Part shown: positions 34,475 through 45,436 of the stretch, piece after piece
Layout of the letters: every line of letters begins with the position of its first letter
Position numbering within the stretch: position 1 is the first letter of the stretch
NCBI GenBank assembly: GCA_017305935.1
Contig: JAFKJU010000014.1
Location: 145,958-209,957, forward strand
Source: Hyphomicrobiales bacterium
GTDB taxonomy: Bacteria; Pseudomonadota; Alphaproteobacteria; Rhizobiales; Rhizobiaceae
DNA: 64,000 nt
Direction: 5' to 3'
Translations under genes and position numbers: made by a program
The notes under the pieces: generated by a model
What the model was told of the DNA's origin: nothing
Databases searched by the model: none
The model's input: only the letters and a program-made list of their open reading frames with translations

Positions 34475-35212
34475 ATGGACAGCAGCGACAACGCCACGAA
34501 GACGGAATTCGCCTATCGGACCCTGCGGCAGGATATTCTCGACACCCGGCTGCAACCGGGCGCGCCCTTGCGGCTCGGCGCTATCCGCGATGCCTATGGC
34601 ATGGGCTGGACGCCGCTGCGCGAGGCGCTGTCGCGGCTGGAGGCGGAGCATCTCGTCACCTCCAATGCCAATAAGGGATTTACGGTCGCCGCCGTCTCGA
34701 TGGCGGAACTGGACGACCTCACCGAGGCGCGTCGGCTGGTCGAACTGCCGATGCTGGCATCTTCCATCGCCCATGGCGACGTCGATTGGGAGACGGAACT
34801 GGTGGCGGCGCATTTCCGCCTGTCGCGCTGCCGGCCGCCGGCGGAAGACCCGGAGGATCTGTTCGCCAGCGATTGGGAAAACCGCCATGCGGCCTTCCAT
34901 TTCGCGCTGGTCTCGGCCGGTAAGTCGCCATGGCAGATCCGCTTCTACACGCAAATCCACGATCACCTGCGCCGCCACCACCGCGCTCTGACCTTCACGC
35001 CGGCGCTGGCCGTCTCGAAGGAACCGCAATGGCGCGACAGCGCCGTCTATCGGGCGCTGCGCGAGGCGGTGGCGCTGGAGCCGCATACCGAACTGATGAA
35101 CGCCGCGCTCGACCGCGACGTCACCCGCGCCGTCGCGCTTCTCGACGTCCATATCGGGCTGACGCGAGACGTCTTCGCCGCCGCAAATGGCAAGGACAGG
35201 CCAGCGCCCTGA
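34475..35212 (+). CDS. GntR-family (FCD subfamily) regulator
   Basis: 245 residues. A winged HTH opens the protein (AYRTLRQDILDTRLQPGAPL, GMGWTPLREALSRLEAEHLV). An all-helical FCD domain follows, with the metal-ligand pattern spread over EARRLVELP, NRHAAFHFALVSAG and HIGLTRDVF. It is divergent from kynU. Kynurenine genes are more often governed by Lrp-type KynR, so a GntR partner is a variant worth noting. ATG 34475 has GAGGA upstream. Confidence 0.83.
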   Translation: MDSSDNATKTEFAYRTLRQDILDTRLQPGAPLRLGAIRDAYGMGWTPLREALSRLEAEHLVTSNANKGFTVAAVSMAELDDLTEARRLVELPMLASSIAHGDVDWETELVAAHFRLSRCRPPAEDPEDLFASDWENRHAAFHFALVSAGKSPWQIRFYTQIHDHLRRHHRALTFTPALAVSKEPQWRDSAVYRALREAVALEPHTELMNAALDRDVTRAVALLDVHIGLTRDVFAAANGKDRPAP

Positions 35213-35233
35213 CAGGCGCCGGCGGAAGCATTC

Positions 35234-36517
35234 TCAGGCCTGATCGAGCGCCAGCGCCAGATCGGCGACGAGATCGTCGGGATGTTCGATGCCGATCGAC
35301 AGGCGAATGGTCGAATCGAGCACGCCGATGCGCTGGCGCACATCCACCGGCACGCCCGAATGGGTCATCGTCGCCGGATGCGAGGCCAGCGATTCCGTTC
35401 CCCCGAGGCTGACGGCAAGCTTGAAGATCTTCAGCGCGTTCAGGAAGCGGAACGAAGCCGGCTGACCGCCCTTGATGTCGAATGAGAAGGTTGAGCCCGC
35501 GCCCGTACATTGCGTGGCGAAGGTTCGCCCGGTCGGCGAATCGGGATCGCTGTAGGAGAGATAGTGGATCGCCTCGACCTTGGGATGCTCACGCAGGAAA
35601 TCGGCGACGGCCTTTGCATTGCTGTTGGCGCGTTCCATGCGGATCTGCAGCGTTTCCAGCGAGCGGCCGAGCATCCAGCAGGAATGCGGATCGAGCTGCG
35701 TGCCGATGGCGCCGCGCAACGCCTTCACCTGCTTCATCACCGCCTTGCGGCCAAGCGCCGCGCCGGCGATCAGGTCGGAATGGCCGCCGACATATTTGGT
35801 CAGCGAATAGAGCGAGATATCGGCGCCATGCTCGATCGGGCGCTGGAAGACCGGGCCGAGCAGCGTGTTGTCACAGGCGACGATCGGCATATGGCCCTGC
35901 TTTTCACCGATCATGTCGGCGATACGGCGGATCATGGCGATATCGACGAGGCTGTTGGTCGGGTTCGCCGGCGTTTCAATGAGGATGACCGAGACGCGCC
36001 CCTTGCCCATCGCCTCCTCGGCCGCCGCCCGCACCGAGTCCTCGCCGACGCCATCGGCGAAACCGACGGCGTCGACGCCGAGATTGAGGAAGGTCTTCGC
36101 CAGCAGCGTTTCGGTGCCGCCATAGAGCGGCTGCGAATGCAGGACGGCATCGCCCGGCCGCACGAAGGCGAGCAGCGTCGTGGCGATCGCCGACATGCCG
36201 GACGAAAACAGGGCGCAGCTTTCCGTCCGCTCATAGACCGCCAGCCGATCCTCGACGATCTCGCTGTTGGGGTGATTGAAGCGCGAATAGACGAGGCCGG
36301 CGCCCTTGCCTTCCGGCGGCTCCTTGCGGCCGGAGACGTAGTCGAAGAAGTCGCGCCCGTCCTCGGCGGAGTTGAACACGAAGGTCGACGTCAGGAAGAC
36401 CGGCGGCTTGACCGCGCCTTCGGACAGCTCGGGATCGTAACCGTAGTTCAGCATCTGCGTTTCGGGATGCAGGGCATGGTTGCCGATATGGGTTCTCGGG
36501 GGATGCGGCGCAGTCAT
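35234..36517 (-). CDS. Cystathionine gamma-synthase/methionine gamma-lyase family PLP enzyme
   Basis: 427 residues with the Cys/Met metabolism PLP fold. Visible residues are [51 protein letters not shown] and the PLP lysine in [12 protein letters not shown], then the C-terminal [18 protein letters not shown]. Members transfer or eliminate the gamma-substituent of homoserine esters or methionine, and sequence alone cannot separate synthase from lyase. The order [12 protein letters not shown] and the extended N-terminus fit the methionine-gamma-lyase-like group. The gene is alone, with a 257-bp upstream region containing small palindromes. Confidence 0.83.
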   Translation of the reverse strand: MTAPHPPRTHIGNHALHPETQMLNYGYDPELSEGAVKPPVFLTSTFVFNSAEDGRDFFDYVSGRKEPPEGKGAGLVYSRFNHPNSEIVEDRLAVYERTESCALFSSGMSAIATTLLAFVRPGDAVLHSQPLYGGTETLLAKTFLNLGVDAVGFADGVGEDSVRAAAEEAMGKGRVSVILIETPANPTNSLVDIAMIRRIADMIGEKQGHMPIVACDNTLLGPVFQRPIEHGADISLYSLTKYVGGHSDLIAGAALGRKAVMKQVKALRGAIGTQLDPHSCWMLGRSLETLQIRMERANSNAKAVADFLREHPKVEAIHYLSYSDPDSPTGRTFATQCTGAGSTFSFDIKGGQPASFRFLNALKIFKLAVSLGGTESLASHPATMTHSGVPVDVRQRIGVLDSTIRLSIGIEHPDDLVADLALALDQA

Positions 36518-36774
36518 GAGACCTCTCCTCGTTCGATGTCACGCGCGTCGCATTGCAAATTACAGCGGATCCGCCGCCGTGTTCCTGCGATGCGACGCAA
36601 CCGATTGTATCGGACTCAGATTGTCGCTCAAATTCAAATATCAGGCATCATGCGCCTGCTGCGGCCGCCGCCGGAAGAGACGGCCTGGCGTCGGTCCGGC
36701 CGAACGGCGCATTCGTATCGATGTGGGCATCGAGGATGTCCTGCCGGCCCGCCCCCTCACGCGGGGCAGGTCGG
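36518..36774. other. Intergenic region between the PLP enzyme and cardiolipin synthase
   Basis: I see no gene. It holds the promoter of the PLP enzyme and the 3' end of the stress operon. Small palindromes are visible, GCGGATCCGC and CCGATTGTATCGG (36601-36613), and GCCCC/GGGGC arms near 36750 may weakly end the cardiolipin synthase transcript. There is no T-run terminator. Confidence 0.4.
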
Positions 36775-38256
36775 CTACAGGACCGGACCGACGATGGCGA
36801 GGGTGTTGTTCCAGAGACGCCGCCAGATCGTCCAGGAAGCGACCTCTTCCGACAGGATTTGCCGGCTTTGCGCGAGATAGGTTTCCTGGCGCGCGCGCAG
36901 GGTCGCAGTCAGGCCGGCGTCCTCGACAAGGATATTGTTCTCGTAGTTGAGATCGAAGCTGCGCCGGTCCATGTTCGCCGAGCCGATCAGGGCGATCTCA
37001 CCGTCGACGGTCAGCGTCTTGGCGTGCAGAAGCCCGGCTTCGTATTCGAAGATCCGCACGCCGGCATCGAGAAGATCGGCATAATAGCTGCGGCTTGCCG
37101 CCGCGACCGCGAAATCGTCGTTGCGCGCGGGAAAGACGATAGTGGTGTCGACGCCCCGGTTGGCGCAGGCGCAAAGTGCCGCCTGCATCGCCGCATCCGG
37201 CACGTAATAGGGCGTGGTGACGAACAGCGAGCGCTTGGCCGCGTAGATCAGGGTTTCGAACATTTCCGGCATGGCCGAATTGCGGAAGGTGGGACCGGTG
37301 GCGACCACCTGCGCGGTAAAACCTGGCGCCGACGCCGCCAGAGAATTTCCCTCTATCTCCTCGTTTTGTCGCGTTTCACACTCTTCCGGGAAATGCTCCA
37401 GCGGCCGGCGCAGGAGGCTGGCGAGATCGCTGCCGCCATTGCCCATCCAGTCGCTGGCGAAGAGATGCTGGTTCTGGCGCACCACCGGTCCCTCGAAGCG
37501 CAGCAGCACGTCCACCCAGGGGGCGAACTTCGCCTTGGGCAGGAAGTCCGGATCGGCGCAGTTCTGGCTGCCGCAATAGGTGATGCGGTTGTCGATGACG
37601 GCAATCTTGCGATGGTTGCGCAAATCGATACGGCCGGTGAGCGCCCGCTTGAGCGGGTTGCCGATCACCAGCGCCCGGCGCGCCTCGACACCTGCCGCCG
37701 CCATGTGCCGCCACAGCGGGCCACGCACGAGATCGCGCGAGCCGAGGTCGTCGACAAGGATACGGCAGGCGACCCCGCGGCGCGCCGCCCGCTGCACCGC
37801 CTCCGCCATCTTCGTGCCGTTGCGGTCGGCAAGCCAGATGTAGAACAGCAGGTGGACATGGTCGGTGGCCGCATCGATATCGGCGATCATCGCGTCGATG
37901 GCGGCATTCGAATCCTCCATCAGCAGGGCGGTATTGCCGCCCACCGGCGTGTAGCCGCTGATCGAGCGGCCAACGGCGAAAAGCGCCTCTTGCCTGTTCG
38001 GCGCCTGCGGCGCGCCGGGCCAGCCCGGCGCTTGCGATGGAGGCGGAAGAGTGTGAAAGGCAGCCTTCAACCGCTCCACCCGCTTACGCCCGACATTCGT
38101 CTGACCGAGAAACAGATAGGCGAGCGCCCCGGCATAGGGCAGTGTCAGGACGAGCACGAGCCAGGCGGCCCGCGATTCAGGCTGCCGATGCGGCCGCAGG
38201 AGAATATGCGCCATCACGACTGCGGCGACGACGATATGCAGCGACATGAACATCAT
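36775..38256 (-). CDS. cls: Cardiolipin synthase (phospholipase D family)
   Basis: 493 residues. Two N-terminal membrane segments (SLHIVVAAVVMAHILL and AAWLVLVLTLPYAGALAYLFLG) precede two phospholipase D motifs, LRNHRKIAVIDN and LLHAKTLTVDGEIALIGSANMD, the HKD pair of bacterial cardiolipin synthases. It joins two phosphatidylglycerol molecules to cardiolipin in the inner membrane. ATG 38256 has AGGGGAC upstream. It is the last gene of the long minus-strand stress series starting at dnaK; a cls there fits membrane repair. It is probably an accessory copy. Confidence 0.9.
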   Translation of the reverse strand: MMFMSLHIVVAAVVMAHILLRPHRQPESRAAWLVLVLTLPYAGALAYLFLGQTNVGRKRVERLKAAFHTLPPPSQAPGWPGAPQAPNRQEALFAVGRSISGYTPVGGNTALLMEDSNAAIDAMIADIDAATDHVHLLFYIWLADRNGTKMAEAVQRAARRGVACRILVDDLGSRDLVRGPLWRHMAAAGVEARRALVIGNPLKRALTGRIDLRNHRKIAVIDNRITYCGSQNCADPDFLPKAKFAPWVDVLLRFEGPVVRQNQHLFASDWMGNGGSDLASLLRRPLEHFPEECETRQNEEIEGNSLAASAPGFTAQVVATGPTFRNSAMPEMFETLIYAAKRSLFVTTPYYVPDAAMQAALCACANRGVDTTIVFPARNDDFAVAAASRSYYADLLDAGVRIFEYEAGLLHAKTLTVDGEIALIGSANMDRRSFDLNYENNILVEDAGLTATLRARQETYLAQSRQILSEEVASWTIWRRLWNNTLAIVGPVL

Positions 38257-38290
38257 GTCGTTTGTCCCCTGCTGGCCCCATTCCTGATCG

Positions 38291-38683
38291 TCACGCGGCA
38301 GGTCCGTAGAGAAGGTCGAGTGCGGCGAGCACGATCAGCAGATAGGTGCCGTTGCCGGCGGCGTCATCGCCCTCGGAAAGGTCGAAGCGCTTCCACGCGC
38401 CGTCGCGATTTCCGGCCTCGTAATCACGGATCACCGTATCGGCGACATCGTGAATCGCCGGAAACTGTGCGATATCGAAATGCAATCCGGCCTCGTCGGT
38501 GAACAGGCCGTGTTCCCTCAGGAAGGCAGCCATCGGCATCGAGGTCTCGGAAAGATAGAACAACAGGTCTCCAGCATCCATCGGCTGGTCCGACGACTGC
38601 GGCACGAGGCCGGCGCGGTCGGTGAGCGCGGCGGCTTTCGCCTGCATGTCCTGCGTCAATTGACGGGTCGTCACGGTGGTCAC
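38291..38683 (-). CDS. Conserved-looking hypothetical protein, 130 residues
   Basis: I do not recognise the family. The protein is acidic and mostly helical by appearance (MTTVTTRQLTQDMQAKAAAL; FDIAQFPAIHDVADTVIRDY; LLIVLAALDLLYG at the end). It has no signal peptide. Its start overlaps the DUF2945 stop as ATGA and the cls gene follows 34 bp later, so it is translationally coupled inside the stress operon and very likely a real gene. Confidence 0.7.
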   Translation of the reverse strand: MTTVTTRQLTQDMQAKAAALTDRAGLVPQSSDQPMDAGDLLFYLSETSMPMAAFLREHGLFTDEAGLHFDIAQFPAIHDVADTVIRDYEAGNRDGAWKRFDLSEGDDAAGNGTYLLIVLAALDLLYGPAA

Positions 38684-38910
38684 GGCTTGCTCCCTTCTTT
38701 CTTCAAAAGGGTCAGGGCGCGGCCCTTATGGGCGGCGATGTGATCGGTCTTGTCGCTCTTGATCTCGTATTGCGGATCGTCGGGCGATGCGTGGTGGGTA
38801 TAGCCCTTGTAGTCGAAATCGCTGGTGTGAATGGCGATGATCGTGCCCGATACGTGGCCCGCCTCCGAATTCCAGCCGACATGGTCGCCGATCGCGAAGC
38901 GCTTGCTCAT
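38680..38910 (-). CDS. DUF2945 (HVA1-like) small protein
   Basis: 76 residues. The sequence KRFAIGDHVGWNSEAGHVSG followed by GYTHHASPDDPQYEIKSDKT and the terminal HKGRALTLLKK matches the hypervirulence-associated (HVA1/DUF2945) family, small beta-rich proteins of unknown function. It overlaps both neighbours by ATGA: the NDH-2-like gene upstream (38907-38910) and the 130-residue unknown downstream (38680-38683). This places it firmly in the operon. Confidence 0.82.
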   Translation of the reverse strand: MSKRFAIGDHVGWNSEAGHVSGTIIAIHTSDFDYKGYTHHASPDDPQYEIKSDKTDHIAAHKGRALTLLKKEGSKP

Positions 38911-40190
38911 GGTTGGTTCCTTTCCGGCGGTTCCGCTTCCATCCCGGTGATCAGGCGGGCGCTGCGCTGGCCGGTCGAATAGATCCACAGCCAGCTCAGC
39001 GCGACGGCGAGACGGTTGCGCAGGCCGATCAGGAAGTAGACATGGGCGATGCCCCAGGTCCACCAGGCCAGCCGCCCCCTGAGCTTGATCCAGCCGAGAT
39101 CGACGATGGCCGCCCGCTTGCCGATGGTCGCGAGATTGCCGTCGTTGCGATAGGCGAACGGTTTCGGCGCCGGCTTTCCGTCATGGCGGGCACGGATCAC
39201 GCCGGCGACATAGCGTCCCTCCTGCTTCGCCGCCGGCGCGATGCCCGGCACCGTCCGTCCGTCTGCCATGGAAACATGGGCCGTGTCGCCGATCACGAAG
39301 ATATCCGGAAAACCGGGAACGGAAAGGTCCGGCGCGACGATGACCCGGCCGGCCCGGTCAGCCGGCACCTTCAGCCATTCGGCCACCGGCGAGGCAGCGA
39401 CGCCCGCCGCCCAGAGAATGGTGGCGGCGGGCAGGAATTCGCCGCCAAGCTCGATGCCGTCGGCGCTGCATTGAGAGACCGTATGGCCGGTGCGGACCTC
39501 CACACCGAGGCGGACAAGCGCCCGCTCGGCATAGGCCGAGAGGTCCTCGGTAAACGCCGCGAGGATGCGCGGGCCTGCCTCGACCAGCACCACCCGCGCC
39601 TCGCGCGTATCAATGTGGCGGAAATCCCGGCGCAGCGTCTCATGCGCCAGCTCGGCAATGGTGCCGGCAAGCTCGACGCCGGTCGGGCCGGCGCCGATGA
39701 TGGCGAAGGTCAGCAGGCGACGGCGCTCTTGCGCCTCCGTCTGCCATTCCGCCCGCTCGAAAGCGGAGAGGATGCGCCGGCGGATGGTCGTCGCATCCTC
39801 CAGCGTCTTCAGCCCCGGCGCATAGGGCTCCCATTCGTCATGGCCGAAATAGGCATGGCGCGCGCCGGTGGCGAGGATCAGGGTGTCGTAGGAAACCCGC
39901 TGCCCGCCATCGAGCAGCACCGCCTTTTGCGTCGGATCCACGCCGCAGACCGCGCCGAGCAGCGTCGTCGCATTCCGATGGCGACGCAGGAGCGAGCGGA
40001 TCGGCCAGGCGATTTCCGAAAGAGCGAGCGACGCCGTCGCCGCCTGGTAAAGCAGGGGCTGGAACAGGTGATGGTTGCGACGGTCGAGCACGGTGATGCG
40101 GAACGGGCCGGCCGCCAGACGATGGGCCGCTTCCAGCCCGCCGAAACCACCGCCGACGATGACGATGTGATGCCCGCCCGTTTCCGTCAT
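38907..40190 (-). CDS. ndh: Type II NADH dehydrogenase-like FAD oxidoreductase
   Basis: 427 residues. FAD-binding GGGFGGLEAA (near 13-22) and NADH-binding IIGAGPTGVELAG (about 164-176) flank the family motif RNHHLFQPLLYQAATASL. A C-terminal hydrophobic stretch (LAWWTWGIAHVYFLIGLRNR) fits membrane attachment. NDH-2 enzymes oxidise NADH and reduce quinone without proton pumping. In a stress operon this would keep electron flow going when complex I fails; that is inference. It starts 19 bp after the encapsulin gene stop and overlaps DUF2945. Confidence 0.85.
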   Translation of the reverse strand: MTETGGHHIVIVGGGFGGLEAAHRLAAGPFRITVLDRRNHHLFQPLLYQAATASLALSEIAWPIRSLLRRHRNATTLLGAVCGVDPTQKAVLLDGGQRVSYDTLILATGARHAYFGHDEWEPYAPGLKTLEDATTIRRRILSAFERAEWQTEAQERRRLLTFAIIGAGPTGVELAGTIAELAHETLRRDFRHIDTREARVVLVEAGPRILAAFTEDLSAYAERALVRLGVEVRTGHTVSQCSADGIELGGEFLPAATILWAAGVAASPVAEWLKVPADRAGRVIVAPDLSVPGFPDIFVIGDTAHVSMADGRTVPGIAPAAKQEGRYVAGVIRARHDGKPAPKPFAYRNDGNLATIGKRAAIVDLGWIKLRGRLAWWTWGIAHVYFLIGLRNRLAVALSWLWIYSTGQRSARLITGMEAEPPERNQP

Positions 40191-40209
40191 GCCGCCCTCC
40201 CGCGCGTCG

Positions 40210-41022
40210 TCAGGCTTGAGGCTGGTCCAGCGACAGCGCCACCGCGGCTTCGCTCGTCAGCGTGCGGAAGGTGAAGCTTTCCTGCACGTAGAGATCGACG
40301 GTCGTGGCGGTATGGCTGAGATAACCGATGGAAAAATCCTGCCCGACCGTTAGTTCGAAATCGCCGCCGCGCAGCGACAGAACAAAGCCGCCGGCAATCG
40401 CAGGCGCCCAGACGATGCCACCGTCGATGATACGTTCGAGATGGTGGAAGACGGGATAGCCGTCGTCGCTGCCGCCGCTCGCCGCCGTATAGGCATCGCC
40501 GCCAAGCACCAGCGCATAAGGGCCCTCGACACCGGCAAGCCGCAAGGCGCCGACCGCCCGTGCCACGGCATTGGAATAGCGCTCGACATTGGCCGGCAGC
40601 GGCACGGCCGGATTGCTGGCGGCCTCGCGGACGCCCTCGATCCCGGCGGCGGCATAGCCTTCGAACACGGCGCGATCCTCGGCGAAGGCGATCTTGCGCA
40701 TCGCTTCCTTGACGGGCGACCAGTCGCTGTCGAGCGCGCCGCGCTCGACGTCGTCAATGGCGCCGCGCGACAGCTGGAAGGGCACGCGCAATTCGACCAG
40801 CGGTTTGACCTCGCGCGCCAGCGATTGCACGCCGTCCGCCGGCGGGGCGATCGCGGCGACATGGCCGGTTCCGACCGCCGCAAGGCCAGGACCGGACGGG
40901 CCGACCATGTCGACGACCCGGCGGGCGGCGAGATGGCGCTTGAGCGTGCGCGCCGCCTCTTCCTCGATTTCGGCCCAGGCAGCCTCGGAAATAGGGGCCA
41001 GTTCGCGGTGCAGGTTATTCAT
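40210..41022 (-). CDS. Encapsulin nanocompartment shell protein (family 1)
   Basis: 270 residues of HK97-like fold that assemble into a hollow protein shell. The family opening is clear (MNNLHRELAPISEAAWAEIE, then RTLKRHLAARRVVDMVGPSG), with FELSRGAIDD-like FQLSRGAIDDVERGA, EDRAVFEGYAAAGIEG and the C-terminal YLQESFTFR-like LYVQESFTFRTLT. ATG 41022 is chosen because it starts this conserved segment and overlaps the peroxidase stop by 8 bp (ATGAATAA). The peroxidase directly upstream carries the targeting tail, so it is the cargo. This operon form is well known; its setting within a chaperone operon is not one I know. Confidence 0.95.
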   Translation of the reverse strand: MNNLHRELAPISEAAWAEIEEEAARTLKRHLAARRVVDMVGPSGPGLAAVGTGHVAAIAPPADGVQSLAREVKPLVELRVPFQLSRGAIDDVERGALDSDWSPVKEAMRKIAFAEDRAVFEGYAAAGIEGVREAASNPAVPLPANVERYSNAVARAVGALRLAGVEGPYALVLGGDAYTAASGGSDDGYPVFHHLERIIDGGIVWAPAIAGGFVLSLRGGDFELTVGQDFSIGYLSHTATTVDLYVQESFTFRTLTSEAAVALSLDQPQA

Positions 41023-42076
41023 GGGGAGCCCCTTTCCGGAGTGAACCGATGCCGAGCGATCCATCCCGGCGCGGTGAGGAGTGTGACGGTTCGTTCTCCG
41101 CCGCAGATGGCGCTGCGGCCGGCGCCGGGCCGGCATCGGGCGTCACCGCGTCGAGGAACGAGGCAGTGGGCACGAAGAACAGCGTGCCGGTAACGGCGCG
41201 GCTGAAATCCAGCAGCCGGTCGTAATTGCCGGGCGGACGGCCGATGAACATGTTTTCCAGCATCGTCTCGATGCGCCGCGGCGAGCGCGCATAGCCGATG
41301 AAATAGGTGCCGAACTCACCCTTGCCGATATCGCCGAACGGCATGTTGTCGCGGAGAATTTCCAGCGGCTCGCCGTTTTCCTCGATGGAGGTGAGAACGT
41401 TGTGGGCATAAGTCGGCTTGGCGGCGTCGTCGAGCTCGATGTCGGAGAGCTTCTCACGGCCGATGATTCTTTCCTGCTCGGCCACCGGCACGCGGTTCCA
41501 CGCGAGAAGATCGTGCAAGTATTTCTGGACGATCACATAGCTCCCGCCTGCGAAATCCGGATCCTCCCCGCCGATGATCGTGGCGGCCACGGCGGCGGCA
41601 TCGACGGGATTCTCCGTGCCGTCGACGAAGCCGATCAGATCACGGTCGTCGAAATAGCTGAAGCCATGCACCTCGTCCTCGGTGACGACGAAGCCCGCGA
41701 GACGGCTCATGATCTGTGCCGCCAGCTCGAAACAGAGATCCATGCGCGTGGCGCGGATATGAAAGAGAAGATCGCCCGGCGTGGCGACCGCATGGTGGCT
41801 GCCGCGGATCTCGCGGAAAGGATGCAGATCTTTCGGGCGCGGGGCGCCGAAGAGACGGTCCCAGGCGTCGGAGCCAATGCCGAGCACGCAGGACAGCCCG
41901 CCCTCGAGGTCGCGAAAACCGACGGCGCGCAGCAGGCCCGAGAGATTGCCGAACAGCTTTCGCGCGGCATTCTCCGCCTCGAGGCCGGGTTCGAGCGTCA
42001 CGACCAGGAAGATAGCGGCACGCGTCAGCCGCGCCGCCACCGGCTGCGGGACTACGGAAGGTAAGACTGCATCCAT
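41015..42076 (-). CDS. DyP-type heme peroxidase with encapsulin-targeting peptide
   Basis: 353 residues. The DyP motif GFVDGTENP is at 149-157 (catalytic Asp152), the proximal heme histidine is His225 in PTYAHNVLT, and the distal Arg is in ILRDNMPFG (Arg242). The last residues, after a flexible alanine/proline-rich linker (about 313-337), read DGSLGIGSLRKG, which matches the known cargo-loading peptide of encapsulated DyP enzymes. It oxidises substrates with hydrogen peroxide inside the shell. The encapsulin start overlaps its stop. The small unknown gene lies 49 bp upstream. Confidence 0.95.
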   Translation of the reverse strand: MDAVLPSVVPQPVAARLTRAAIFLVVTLEPGLEAENAARKLFGNLSGLLRAVGFRDLEGGLSCVLGIGSDAWDRLFGAPRPKDLHPFREIRGSHHAVATPGDLLFHIRATRMDLCFELAAQIMSRLAGFVVTEDEVHGFSYFDDRDLIGFVDGTENPVDAAAVAATIIGGEDPDFAGGSYVIVQKYLHDLLAWNRVPVAEQERIIGREKLSDIELDDAAKPTYAHNVLTSIEENGEPLEILRDNMPFGDIGKGEFGTYFIGYARSPRRIETMLENMFIGRPPGNYDRLLDFSRAVTGTLFFVPTASFLDAVTPDAGPAPAAAPSAAENEPSHSSPRRDGSLGIGSLRKGAPHE

Positions 42077-42125
42077 TCATGATCCATTCGGCAACGGCGG
42101 GGAGACGAAACCGGCGGGCGCCGGC

Positions 42126-42320
42126 TCAATCCATGTCGCGGAAGGCGTGCCCGTTCGCCTCGACCGCTTTTACGACCTCGGAAGGTAGCGAGTCTTTTTC
42201 CACGGTGCCATCGAAAATCCAGTCCTTGGCGTCGGCAATGTCGGGCAGGCCGGCGCCGGAGCGCACATAGAGGCCGATGGAGGCTTTTTGCGGGTTGAGA
42301 TAGAGGTCGTAGTTTTCCAT
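42126..42320 (-). CDS. Small hypothetical protein, 64 residues
   Basis: No recognised family. The start MENYDLYLNPQKASIGLYVR is followed by SGAGLPDIADAKDWIFDGTV and an acidic tail ending FRDMD. No Shine-Dalgarno sequence is strong; an in-frame ATG at 42335 would add five residues. It sits between DUF2171 and the DyP peroxidase on the same strand with gaps of 64 and 49 bp and has neighbour-like codon use, so I regard it as a real operon member. Confidence 0.6.
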   Translation of the reverse strand: MENYDLYLNPQKASIGLYVRSGAGLPDIADAKDWIFDGTVEKDSLPSEVVKAVEANGHAFRDMD

Positions 42321-42384
42321 GTAGGCAACCTGCATTGGAGGAAAGGGAAACGGGTCGGCAGGAGGAAAGCCGACCCGCGGCTGG

Positions 42385-42639
42385 TCAGAGATCGACCGGA
42401 CGGCCGGACGATTCCTCTTCCAGCGTGACGGCGATATCGGCGTTTGCCGAAAGGCGCACCTTGTCGCCTTCGACGCCGGCGACGAATCCCATTTCGATAT
42501 AGTGATGATGGCCCTCGTGACGGCCGAAGCTGTCGCTCTTCTTCAGCTTGATGCGGTCGCCCTCGACGCGGTCGACCGTGCCGACATGCACGCCGTCGGC
42601 GCCGATGACTTCCATGTTTTCCCTGACTTTGTCGCTCAT
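42385..42639 (-). CDS. DUF2171 domain protein
   Basis: 84 residues. The pattern MEVIGADGVHVGTVDRVEGD, IKLKKSD and HHHYIEMGFVAGVEGDKVRL is the DUF2171 signature, a small PRC-barrel-like beta domain of unknown function, often found near stress genes. ATG 42639 has GGGAGAAA upstream. It follows clpB by 27 bp on the same strand and probably shares its sigma-54 promoter. Confidence 0.82.
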   Translation of the reverse strand: MSDKVRENMEVIGADGVHVGTVDRVEGDRIKLKKSDSFGRHEGHHHYIEMGFVAGVEGDKVRLSANADIAVTLEEESSGRPVDL

Positions 42640-42666
42640 CTATTTCTCCCTTGACGTTGAAGGTGT

Positions 42667-45276
<2,610 letters not shown>

Positions 45277-45322
45277 CGATCCATCTCTCCCTTATGGCCA
45301 ACCAGGGTCTCGGGGGATCTTC

Positions 45323-45338
45323 TGCAAGACGCGTGCCA
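45323..45338 (-). promoter_or_regulatory. Sigma-54 promoter of clpB
   Basis: Read on the minus strand: TGGCACG-CGTC-TTGCA, a full match to the sigma-54 consensus TGGCACG-N4-TTGCW with GG and GC at correct spacing. The predicted start is near 45311, about 35 bp before the clpB ATG. A palindrome pair lies 52 bp upstream. Confidence 0.88.
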
Positions 45339-45390
45339 GCCCGGGCCGTATTTAAAATCAACGGATTATTCCGCCAGATCCGATCCGGGG

Positions 45391-45426
45391 AGACAAAGTG
45401 TCGGCAAGGTCCCGGACAATCTGTCC
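45391..45426. promoter_or_regulatory. Paired activator sites upstream of clpB
   Basis: AGACAAAGTGTCG (45391-45403) and GGACAATCTGTCC (45414-45426), both of the type GGACA-N3-TGTCC, have centres 23 bp apart. They lie between the histidine kinase stop and the clpB sigma-54 promoter. The same pair with the same spacing recurs at 52179 and 55371. They are the likely binding sites of the NtrC-type regulator encoded at 47463. Confidence 0.82.
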
Positions 45427-45436
45427 ATCGCGGCGG

